6,025 nt of DNA from Sedimentisphaerales bacterium (GTDB lineage: Bacteria > Planctomycetota > Phycisphaerae > Sedimentisphaerales > SG8-4). A program made the translations under genes and the position numbers. The notes beneath the pieces are model-generated. The model ran no database searches. It was not told the origin of the DNA and was given only the letters and a program-made list of their open reading frames with translations. The DNA lies in contig JAFGCA010000546.1 of the NCBI GenBank assembly GCA_016932895.1, positions 1-6,025 of the forward strand, given 5' to 3'. Positions 1 through 6,025 of the stretch are shown here, one piece after another (positions within the stretch are counted from its first letter, which is position 1; each line of letters starts with the position of its first letter).

Positions 1-74
1 CCGGCCCTACCCCTATCGCCAAGCCCGTCCCCCAAAACGTCCCAGGCCGGGTGCAGCGGGATTGACGTGTCAAA

Positions 75-97
75 GATCAGGTCGAACCCACCGGATC
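75..97 (-). terminator. Weak hairpin after the membrane-protein gene
   Basis: GATC/GATC and GGT/ACC arms with one mismatch surround a seven-base loop. It starts seven bases after the stop at 104 and is followed on the minus strand by only three Ts. The position suits a terminator but the stem is weak. The rest of 1-103 shows no gene. Confidence 0.22.
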
Positions 98-103
98 GTC
101 TCG

Positions 104-2263
104 TCAGCGACGAGCGCTCAGGGTGATAGTCCCGAGGTTCAGGTCGCGTGTGTTGGGCGGCACCTGGAAACGATCTTGGCCGTTCAGGGTCAGGCCGTCG
201 TGCGTCGCGTAGGCGTTGAGCTCGTATTCTCCCGGCGGCAGCAGAACGCTTAGAGAGCCGTCGTCACTATCATACGTGAGGACGGAGAGAATGATGCCGT
301 TCATCGAATACCCGCGGCGCACTGACGTGCTGAGCCGAGCGTGTATGACAGGGGTCGCATCGTCGGGCAGTCCGGGACACGTCAATGTCGCCTGAACCCG
401 ACAGGCCGGCTCCAACACGATGCGCACGGGCCGGCCGAAATCCCGCCCGGAGACGGCATACAGCCCGGCCAGTTGCTTGCCTGGATCGACAACATACAGC
501 ATTTGCCGCGTGTCCTGTGAGGCCTCGCCATCGAAGAGCGTCGGTCCTGATAGACGACTCTGCCCCTTCTCATCGGCAATCAGCGGCGGCGCCAACCGGC
601 CGTCCTTCATCGATTCAAGGCGACCGCCGGACCACTGAGCTTCAGCACATATCGAAGCATGTGGAACAGGCTCTCTCCGGTCATCCACCAACTCCACGGT
701 CAAATCCGAGCCGGTTTTCTCCCAAAGCTCTCGCATTGGTCGCAGGCCGTTGAGCGTGCTCTCCAGTCGCCGGCGAAACTCTTCCTGAGAGACGCCGGAG
801 GCGTCGGAGACGAACAGGTTCTGCGCTGCCGTGCTCACGCTCGTCACCAGATGGCCCAACCCGTAGAGGTCCGCCGCGATGGCCGCAAGGTCCGACTGCC
901 GGTTGGGCAAATCGATCTTCACAAGGGGCCGGAACTGCCCATACCACTCCAGTCCCTTCTCCTGCCGCAGCTTCCGCAGAGCACCATCCGTATGCACGTA
1001 GGCGCACACGTCGAGTTGCGTGTCCTGTCCGGGCCAGTACCCCCGCGGCAACAGCACGTACCAACACAGATCGACTCCGTCGAGCCGGGCGCAGCCCAGT
1101 TCCGTCATGGCATGGGGCCGGGATTCCAACGTGCCATCTTCCCTCCGCTGCCACCAGTTCGACAAACTGAAACGGCCGTATGCTTCTGGGGCCGGCCCGG
1201 GCTTGTCGGAGCCGGCCGCGGCGAATTCTCTCTGCGATTGCTCGGTTGGGCGCACGGAGCAGGTGACGAAGCGGTACTCGCCCCACTGCTGAATTTCGTG
1301 AACGGCGAAGACCAGCCCCAGGACCTCGCGGGTGGCGACGGCGTTCTCCAGGCTATAGCGTGTCCTCAGGGCCTGCTCCGGATCGATGATGTGAACGCCC
1401 TGCCGCTCGAAAACAGCCGGCGGCATCTCCAGCTCAAAGGCATCGTCGTAGCTTACCTCTTCCAACTCGATCTGCCGCCACTGATCGTCCTGCCGGCTGT
1501 ATTCCTCGTACCGCCTGAATGATACGGACGGGTCCACCCACATCAGGGCGAGATGATCGCTGCTTTCCCGTCGGTAGCACGACCACAACTGCCCATCGAC
1601 GGTCTTGTCGCGAGACGTGTCGCGCTCGCTGTCCTTGAGGTACCGCAAGGGCTCCGTGAGCTCGCGCGGGAGGAGTTGCCCGCGTCGTATCTTCCTCACG
1701 GCGTAATCCTTGCCCTGAACGTGCTCATAGCGATGCCGGCCGTCATCATACATCTCGACAATCTCGTCTCCGCGTTGCCAGCGGATGTGCGTGCCGGCAT
1801 CGGGCCGATACCATATCTCGGTTTCCAGGGTTGCGACGCCGTCCTTGAAGCCGTATCCAACAGTGTGAAGGCTCTCAGCACGTTTGACATTGGCGAGAGC
1901 GCGGGCGTAAACCGTCTTCGGCTGGCTCAAGAAGAGAACAACTGCAACCGCGGCGAATACGAACAGGCACGTCGCCGCGCTGATCCGCAGCGAGCGAGAC
2001 ATCTTCACAACCAGAATCAGCACGACAACTCCTGCCACGGCCACGGGGGCGATTGCCAGCCACTCCCACAGCCCATGCCGCCAGGAAACCGCCAGCAGCA
2101 GTCCAAGTGCCGCGAAAGCGGGCAACTGCGCGAGCCATCTGAGTTTCCGCGTCCGCATCTGTTCCTGTGACAACACAGTCCGAAACCAGGCAATCTCCTG
2201 TTGAGAGACGCCCGTTGCGTCTATTCCATCCTCCCGCAGCAGTTTATCCCCAAGATTACTCAT
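104..2263 (-). CDS. Sigma-coupled three-helix membrane protein with large extracytoplasmic beta domains (putative anti-sigma/sensor)
   Basis: 719 residues. The ATG at 2263 is chosen because GGGAG lies six bases upstream and the start overlaps the sigma-gene stop in ATGAGTAA. A longer frame from 2353 would lie inside the sigma gene. Residues 1-42 are a soluble, probably cytoplasmic segment ending in a basic RTRKLR stretch. Three hydrophobic helices follow (about 43-60, 66-86 and 94-112); basic residues between helices 2 and 3 suggest N-in, C-out topology. Residues about 117-290 (YARALANVKRAESLHTV, then alternating strands) resemble the LolA/MucB-like fold common in planctomycete sigma-linked proteins. 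Residues 290-520 are unrecognised. Residues about 520-719 look like two carboxypeptidase-regulatory-like or SpaA-like beta domains (ELVDDRREPVPHASI; LLPPGEYELNAY). No HxxxCxxC zinc anti-sigma motif is visible. Context makes an anti-sigma or signal-sensing role likely, but this is inference; it could also be a sigma-dependent envelope protein. Confidence 0.85.
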   Translation of the reverse strand: MSNLGDKLLREDGIDATGVSQQEIAWFRTVLSQEQMRTRKLRWLAQLPAFAALGLLLAVSWRHGLWEWLAIAPVAVAGVVVLILVVKMSRSLRISAATCLFVFAAVAVVLFLSQPKTVYARALANVKRAESLHTVGYGFKDGVATLETEIWYRPDAGTHIRWQRGDEIVEMYDDGRHRYEHVQGKDYAVRKIRRGQLLPRELTEPLRYLKDSERDTSRDKTVDGQLWSCYRRESSDHLALMWVDPSVSFRRYEEYSRQDDQWRQIELEEVSYDDAFELEMPPAVFERQGVHIIDPEQALRTRYSLENAVATREVLGLVFAVHEIQQWGEYRFVTCSVRPTEQSQREFAAAGSDKPGPAPEAYGRFSLSNWWQRREDGTLESRPHAMTELGCARLDGVDLCWYVLLPRGYWPGQDTQLDVCAYVHTDGALRKLRQEKGLEWYGQFRPLVKIDLPNRQSDLAAIAADLYGLGHLVTSVSTAAQNLFVSDASGVSQEEFRRRLESTLNGLRPMRELWEKTGSDLTVELVDDRREPVPHASICAEAQWSGGRLESMKDGRLAPPLIADEKGQSRLSGPTLFDGEASQDTRQMLYVVDPGKQLAGLYAVSGRDFGRPVRIVLEPACRVQATLTCPGLPDDATPVIHARLSTSVRRGYSMNGIILSVLTYDSDDGSLSVLLPPGEYELNAYATHDGLTLNGQDRFQVPPNTRDLNLGTITLSARR

Positions 2264-2819
2264 GACTGGCTCCCATTTCTTTGCGCAGGGCCTGCTTGGC
2301 GTAGTAGATGCGCGTCCGGACCGAATTGCACCGAATGCCCAGGATTTCAGCAATCTGCCGGTGCGACAATTCCTCCAGAAAGTACAGGGTCAGTATCTCG
2401 CGATGGTGATACTTGAGACGCTGCAGGGCCTCGTGCAGCCGGGCGGCGTCTTCCTGATCGAACGTCGGCTCCACGACGTCCGCCGGCAATTCCAGGTGCT
2501 CATCCGTCAGTGTCACGAACGGGTCCCGGTCTTTCGCCCGGCCGTACACCTCGTTCCGGGCGATCCTGTACAACCAGGCGACAAAGGCCTTGCGATCCCT
2601 CAGCGAGCCGATCCGGCGGACGACCTTGACCCATATCTCCTGAAGCACGTCCTCAACACGTCCGTTCACGGCATCCATGCGACGGATGTAATAGCGCAGC
2701 CGGGGCTGAAAACGCTGAAAGATGTCCTCGAACGCCGCCCGCTCGCCATGCTGGCAACGCCGAACCAGCGTCTCCAGTTGGTCGTCAGCTCTACGCGATT
2801 TCTCGATGCTTGTATCCAT
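2256..2819 (-). CDS. ECF-type RNA polymerase sigma factor (sigma-70 family)
   Basis: 187 residues, the usual size for an ECF sigma factor. It directs RNA polymerase to a restricted promoter set. Region sigma-2 spans about 15-98: an acidic-aromatic helix (FEDIFQRFQPRLRYYI), the DVLQEIWVKVVRRI core-binding segment (57-70), and the region 2.3/2.4-like FVAWLYRIARNEVYGRAKDR (79-98). A short acidic linker (about 99-125) replaces sigma-3. Region sigma-4 spans about 128-182, with the helix-turn-helix LSHRQIAEILGIRCNSVRTR (151-170) followed by IYYAKQALRK. The start is firm: an in-frame TGA lies directly upstream of the ATG, and a weak GAGAG Shine-Dalgarno sits six bases before it. The stop overlaps the start of the membrane-protein gene by 8 bases, indicating translational coupling. 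No extra C-terminal domain (such as SnoaL) is present, so regulation probably comes from the partner. Target promoters are unknown. Confidence 0.95.
   Translation of the reverse strand: MDTSIEKSRRADDQLETLVRRCQHGERAAFEDIFQRFQPRLRYYIRRMDAVNGRVEDVLQEIWVKVVRRIGSLRDRKAFVAWLYRIARNEVYGRAKDRDPFVTLTDEHLELPADVVEPTFDQEDAARLHEALQRLKYHHREILTLYFLEELSHRQIAEILGIRCNSVRTRIYYAKQALRKEMGASHE
2270..2274 (-). promoter_or_regulatory. Ribosome binding site of the sigma-coupled membrane protein
   Basis: GGGAG on the minus strand, six bases before the ATG at 2263 and inside the last codons of the sigma gene. It decides the start of the membrane protein over the longer frame beginning at 2353. Together with the ATGAGTAA overlap it suggests coupled, near-stoichiometric translation. 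Confidence 0.7.
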
Positions 2820-2859
2820 TCAATACTCTCACTGCCGGCAAGATCGTGCCATCTACCCA

Positions 2860-2888
2860 TTAGGATGCCGCCTGAGCGTACAGGTTCA
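2860..2888 (-). promoter_or_regulatory. Candidate ECF-type promoter of the sigma gene
   Basis: On the minus strand, TGAACC (2888-2883) is followed after 17 bases by TCCTAA (2865-2860). The AAC core of the upstream element and the 16-17 base spacing are typical of ECF promoters, which often drive the sigma gene itself. The downstream element lies 40 bases before the sigma ATG, leaving room for a leader of about 30 bases. A single match to a loose consensus is weak evidence. The upstream element overlaps a possible hairpin. Confidence 0.25.
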
Positions 2889-2906
2889 GCGCAAAATCGC
2901 GAAACC
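2883..2906 (-). terminator. Imperfect hairpin after the rhamnosidase (weak terminator candidate)
   Basis: Arms GGTT/AACC and GCG/CGC are separated by a two-base internal mismatch and enclose a six-base loop. It lies 36-60 bases beyond the rhamnosidase stop. No T-run follows on the minus strand, so an intrinsic terminator is doubtful. If it does not terminate, the rhamnosidase transcript could read through into the sigma gene. Confidence 0.18.
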
Positions 2907-2942
2907 CCCGTTTATCGTGAAAGATGAACACACCGGGCGCAG

Positions 2943-5696
2943 CTAGGGCAGTTGAGAGGTGAAGCGATAGCGGCCTGAGCCGATTTCGAAGACGGCCTCG
3001 CCGTCCTGCTGTCTGAGGAACCGCACGGCGGTTGTCTCGGCGGCGGGCTCGCCTCCTTCTTTCACATCGGCGGGATCCGCGGCGGGGATGTAGACCGTGG
3101 CAACCGTGTTGGCCGGGATGGTCACGTCGAGCGAAAAAACACCGTCCCTGACCTTCCAGGCCGTGGAGATCGGCCCGTGAATGGAATCGTAGCTCGTCCT
3201 GGCCCACCAGATGCGTCCGCCGGGCTGAGGATGGATGATGATGCGCTGGTAGCCGGGCCCGTCGGTGTCGATGCCACCGATGGTCTTGAACATCCATTCG
3301 GCCACGGCCCCGAAGGAGTAGTGGGCGAAGGAGTTCATGCCGGGGTCCTGGAAGCCTTTCTCAGGGGTCCAGCCGTCCCAGCGCTCCCAGATACTCGTCG
3401 CCCCATGCCTGATCGAGAAGCCCCAGGAGGGGAAGGTGTCGTTCTGGAAGAGATTGTACGCCACGTCGGTCGCCCCGAAGCGAGTTAGCGTGGTCATCAG
3501 GTCCTTGGTGCCGACGAAACCTGTGGACAGCCGCCAGTTATGCTCCTTGATATTGTCCACGAGATGCCTTACGGCCAATTCTCTCTTTTCCTTGGGCAGC
3601 AAGTCGAAGGCCAGGGCCAGCACGTAGGCGGTCTGCGTGTCGCCCTTGATTCGGGCATCATCAGAGACATAGGCGTCGTTGAACGCCTGCCTGATGTCCT
3701 CGAAAAGCTGCTGATATCGTCGGGCATCCTGCGCCTTGCCGAGGACCTCGGCGATCTCGGCGACGCGCTTCGTGCTCAGGGCAAAATAGGCCGTAGCCAG
3801 GACATCTTTGGGCGTATCGGCGTTGATACTGAGCCAGTCGCCGTAACCCTCAGCCGGTCGCAGCAGGCCCTTCGCTGTGCCTTTGCAGTACTCGATCCAC
3901 TTCTGCATGGCGTCGTAGTGCTCGGCCAGGATGCGCGTATCGCCGTAAACCTGGTACATCGTCCAGGGACAGATGACGCCCGCATCGCCCCAGGCGGCCG
4001 TGCCTCCGCCCGGCGCCACTTTGCGCGGCGAGACATCGGAGAACGCCCCGCTCTCGAACTGGGCGTCTTCGACGTCCACCATCCACTTCGTGAAAAACGC
4101 GGACACGTCGCTGTTGTAGGTGGCCGTGCGGACGTAGATCTGCGCGTCGCCCATCCAGCCGAGCCGCTCGTCGCGCTGCGGGCAATCCGTCGGCACGTCG
4201 ATGAAATTGGCCCGCTGCGTCTGGCAGATGTTTCGGTACAGGGTGTTCGCCATCGCGTCGGAACACTCGAAATGGCCGACGACGGGCGTATCGGAAGTCA
4301 GCTCCACGCCAAGGACGGTGTCGAGATCGGGCTTGCCGGGGTAGCCGGTCAACTCGACGTACTGGAAGCCGTGGAACGTGAATTGAGGCCGCCAGACCTC
4401 AGTGCCTCTGCCCCTGCAGATATACGTGTCGGTGGCTCGTGCGCCGCGCAGGTTCGTGGTGTAAATCGTGCCGTCGGGATTGAGCCGCTCGGCGAATCGC
4501 AGCGTGACTTTTTGTCCCGACTTGGCGCCGGAGACTTTCAGGCGGACGAAGCCCGCAAAATTGGTCCCCATATCGTAGACGAACGTCCCGTCTTTCGGCT
4601 GGGCCATCTGCACGGGCCTGATCTGGCGGAACTCGCGCACGAGCACGCCGGGATAAGCCTGAATGGCAATCGGGAGACTGTCCGTCACATCGACCGGCTT
4701 CCAGGCGCCGTCGTCGAATCTCGTCGTGGCCCAGTCGGGCATCTCCATGAGAGCGTTGTACGTCTCGCCCATCAGGAAGTCGGCTTCAAGGCTCGGGCCG
4801 GTGGCGGCAAGCCAGGTCTTGTCCGTCGCAACCGTCTCGGAACTGCCGTCGGCATACTCCACGTGCAGCTGGGCCAGAAATCGCGGGGCCTTGCCGTAAT
4901 GGTCGCGGGCACGCCCCCAGCCAATGTGGCCGCTGTACCAGCCGTCGGCCAGGATGGCGCCCATAACGTTGAGCCCCCGCTTGAGCCGGTCGGTGACATC
5001 GAACGTGCTGTAATAGACGCGCGTGCCGTAGTCGGTCCAGCCGGGGGTGAAGAAAGCATCGCCGATTTGCCGGCCGTTGATATGAAGCTCATAGTTGCCC
5101 AGAGCCGAGGCGTAGATCGTCGCCCGCTCGATAGGCTTTTCCAGGACAAACTGTTTGCGGAGGAATTGCGCGGGAGGCAGGAACAAGCCACCCACGGCCT
5201 CGCTCGTCCGACGCGAGGCGTCGAAGCCAATCCACCTGGCGGTCCAATCGTCCCGGTCGAGCAGCCCCATGGTCCAGCGGGCCGGTTTGCTCCACCTGGA
5301 GAGCCTGCCTTCCCGGTCCCAGACGCAGACTTTCCAATAGCATCGCATCTGCGACTTGAGCGGCTGTCCGTCGTAGACGATCTGGGTCGAATCATCCGAG
5401 ACGATTCTACCGCTGTCCCAAAGATCGCCGATGTCACGAGCGAGAAGTCTCGGGCTGCTCGCCACGAGGACGCGGTAGGCGCTCTGAACCTGGCCGCGGT
5501 CCTTGGATTCGACGACCCAGCTCAACCTGGGTCGGGTTTCGCCGATCCCGAGCGGATTGACCAGATACTCACAGCGAAGGTCCGCAGCCGCCAGATTCGC
5601 CCGCGTGAGCGATCGGGCATTCACCGGGGCCGTTGCAGGCCCCCCGAGAAGAACTGCCGCCATGATTGTCAGAAACGTTGCCCTGCGTCCCACCAT
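2943..5696 (-). CDS. Secreted GH78 alpha-L-rhamnosidase
   Basis: 917 residues. Hydrolyses terminal alpha-L-rhamnosyl linkages in glycans or glycosides by the inverting GH78 mechanism. The ATG at 5696 is preferred over 5747: GGGAGG lies nine bases upstream and a signal peptide begins there (MVGRR, hydrophobic FLTIMAAVLLGG, likely cut after VNA at residue 27). No lipobox is seen, so the enzyme is probably periplasmic or released. Domain order: N-terminal beta-sandwich about 33-145 (LRCEYLVNPLGIG, RPRLSW); GH78 N-domain about 177-345 (YELHINGRQIGD, PGWTDYGTRVYY); beta domain about 368-455 (FVYDMGTNFAGFV, FHGFQYVELTG); alpha/alpha catalytic barrel about 460-800; C-terminal beta domain about 803-905. 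The barrel carries DCPQRDERLGWMGD, with Asp504, Glu510 (likely general acid), Trp514 and Asp517, and GATSIWERWDGW with Glu771 (likely general base), then His792 in NSFAHYSFG. This spacing agrees with characterised GH78 enzymes, so it should be active. The natural substrate cannot be read from sequence. Confidence 0.96.
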   Translation of the reverse strand: MVGRRATFLTIMAAVLLGGPATAPVNARSLTRANLAAADLRCEYLVNPLGIGETRPRLSWVVESKDRGQVQSAYRVLVASSPRLLARDIGDLWDSGRIVSDDSTQIVYDGQPLKSQMRCYWKVCVWDREGRLSRWSKPARWTMGLLDRDDWTARWIGFDASRRTSEAVGGLFLPPAQFLRKQFVLEKPIERATIYASALGNYELHINGRQIGDAFFTPGWTDYGTRVYYSTFDVTDRLKRGLNVMGAILADGWYSGHIGWGRARDHYGKAPRFLAQLHVEYADGSSETVATDKTWLAATGPSLEADFLMGETYNALMEMPDWATTRFDDGAWKPVDVTDSLPIAIQAYPGVLVREFRQIRPVQMAQPKDGTFVYDMGTNFAGFVRLKVSGAKSGQKVTLRFAERLNPDGTIYTTNLRGARATDTYICRGRGTEVWRPQFTFHGFQYVELTGYPGKPDLDTVLGVELTSDTPVVGHFECSDAMANTLYRNICQTQRANFIDVPTDCPQRDERLGWMGDAQIYVRTATYNSDVSAFFTKWMVDVEDAQFESGAFSDVSPRKVAPGGGTAAWGDAGVICPWTMYQVYGDTRILAEHYDAMQKWIEYCKGTAKGLLRPAEGYGDWLSINADTPKDVLATAYFALSTKRVAEIAEVLGKAQDARRYQQLFEDIRQAFNDAYVSDDARIKGDTQTAYVLALAFDLLPKEKRELAVRHLVDNIKEHNWRLSTGFVGTKDLMTTLTRFGATDVAYNLFQNDTFPSWGFSIRHGATSIWERWDGWTPEKGFQDPGMNSFAHYSFGAVAEWMFKTIGGIDTDGPGYQRIIIHPQPGGRIWWARTSYDSIHGPISTAWKVRDGVFSLDVTIPANTVATVYIPAADPADVKEGGEPAAETTAVRFLRQQDGEAVFEIGSGRYRFTSQLP

Positions 5697-5705
5697 GATG
5701 TCCAA

Positions 5706-5711
5706 CCTCCC
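5706..5711 (-). promoter_or_regulatory. Ribosome binding site of the rhamnosidase
   Basis: GGGAGG on the minus strand, nine bases before the ATG at 5696. The alternative in-frame ATG at 5747 has no comparable purine-rich sequence and would place 17 extra polar residues before the signal peptide, so this site fixes the start. Confidence 0.7.
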
Positions 5712-5777
5712 AAAGGGATAAGCAGGACGGGCGGTCTCATCACCCATGCGGCTGAACCAGGCTCAATCTGCATAGGT

Positions 5778-5802
5778 GACGCGCGCATCCTGCGGCCGCG
5801 TC
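5778..5802 (-). terminator. GC-rich hairpin directly after the upstream gene's stop codon
   Basis: A perfect six-base arm pair GACGCG/CGCGTC continues, after a two-base bulge on one side, into CGC/GCG around a five-base loop (AGGAT on the minus strand). It begins one base after the TGA at 5806-5804. The stem is strong but no T-run follows, so it may be a transcript-stabilising stem or a U-less terminator rather than a classical one. Confidence 0.35.
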
Positions 5803-5803
5803 T

Positions 5804-6025
5804 TCATGACTTCGGATCGTGGGCTGCATCGCCAACCCGTGATTCGCCATCGTCAGTCCGTTGTTTGCTCGTGCCGCCATAGATGAACCGCATCCGGCCG
5901 ACATTCGGAATCCATCGCAGCGAGACGATACCGCGGACCAGATTCACCGCGCGGTTTCTGCTGCCGGCCTGCAGAAACGTCTTGATGCCCTGAGGCCAGG
6001 GGAATTCGAACCCGCTGGGCCAGTA
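5804..6025 (-). CDS. C-terminal fragment of an unidentified protein (5' end outside the window)
   Basis: An open frame runs from the window edge to a TGA at 5806-5804, giving 73 residues. The first 50 look protein-like (YWPSGFEFPWPQGIKTFL, then VNLVRGIVSLRWIPNVGRMR), with mostly G/C third positions. The last 20 or so are polar and charged (SKQRTDDGESRVGDAAHDPKS), as in a disordered tail. Of the other two minus-strand frames, one closes early and the other reads as less protein-like. I do not recognise the family; no transmembrane helix, cysteine or catalytic motif stands out. The gene is co-oriented with the rhamnosidase, ending 107 bases before its start, so a shared carbohydrate role is possible but unproven. 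A GC-rich hairpin follows the stop almost immediately. Confidence 0.55.
   Translation of the reverse strand, partial: YWPSGFEFPWPQGIKTFLQAGSRNRAVNLVRGIVSLRWIPNVGRMRFIYGGTSKQRTDDGESRVGDAAHDPKS

Noticed and set aside
659..1522. 287-residue plus-strand open frame opposite the membrane-protein gene
   Set aside because: Antisense shadow; Gln/Pro/Arg/His-rich translation with no domain, opposite a frame with clear membrane helices and domain patterns.
2264..2353. Longer start for the membrane protein (ATG at 2353)
   Set aside because: Would add 30 residues encoded inside the conserved sigma-4 region, without a better ribosome binding site. The 2263 ATG has GGGAG at ideal spacing and the typical overlap.
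2262..2927. 221-residue plus-strand open frame across the sigma gene
   Set aside because: Shadow of the ECF sigma gene; no recognisable motifs, whereas the minus strand has complete sigma-2 and sigma-4 regions.
2860..3297. 145-residue minus-strand open frame over the rhamnosidase 3' end
   Set aside because: Out-of-frame His/Arg-rich shadow overlapping the conserved GH78 C-terminal domain; no independent coding signal.
5697..5747. Longer start for the rhamnosidase (ATG at 5747)
   Set aside because: The added 17 residues are polar and would bury the signal peptide; no Shine-Dalgarno precedes 5747, whereas GGGAGG precedes 5696.
3540..5882. 780-residue open frame on the plus strand opposite the rhamnosidase
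   Set aside because: It is a shadow of the GH78 gene: GC-rich third positions remove stops from the antisense frame. Its translation has low-complexity Arg/Gly/Val/Asp composition and no recognisable domain, while the minus strand carries all GH78 motifs.

Overview
All four genes in this window lie on the minus strand. GC content is high, with strong G/C bias at third codon positions. In transcription order they are: the C-terminal end of an unidentified gene (5804-6025, cut by the window edge); a secreted GH78 alpha-L-rhamnosidase (2943-5696); an ECF-type RNA polymerase sigma factor (2256-2819); and a 719-residue membrane protein (104-2263) that overlaps the sigma gene by 8 bases.

The likely source is a Planctomycetota bacterium, perhaps a polysaccharide-degrading Phycisphaerae-like lineage. 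This is inferred from an ECF sigma gene translationally coupled to a large membrane protein with LolA-like and carboxypeptidase-regulatory-like beta domains, from its placement beside a plant- or algal-glycan glycosidase, and from the GC content. No ribosomal RNA or other marker gene is present to settle it.

Layout: 1-103 is the non-coding tail of the membrane-protein gene, with a weak hairpin. The sigma and membrane-protein genes share an ATGAGTAA junction and are clearly one unit. The 123-base gap 2820-2942 separates them from the rhamnosidase and carries a candidate ECF-type promoter plus an imperfect hairpin. The 107-base gap 5697-5803 holds a GC-rich hairpin directly after the upstream stop codon and a strong Shine-Dalgarno for the rhamnosidase.

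Working model (inference): the membrane protein senses an envelope signal through its extracytoplasmic part and controls the sigma factor. The pair may control its own promoter, and possibly carbohydrate genes nearby. The rhamnosidase would remove terminal L-rhamnose from glycans or glycosides outside the cytoplasm. Nothing in the sequence proves that the sigma factor regulates the rhamnosidase. No mobile element, CRISPR array, tRNA or rRNA was seen.
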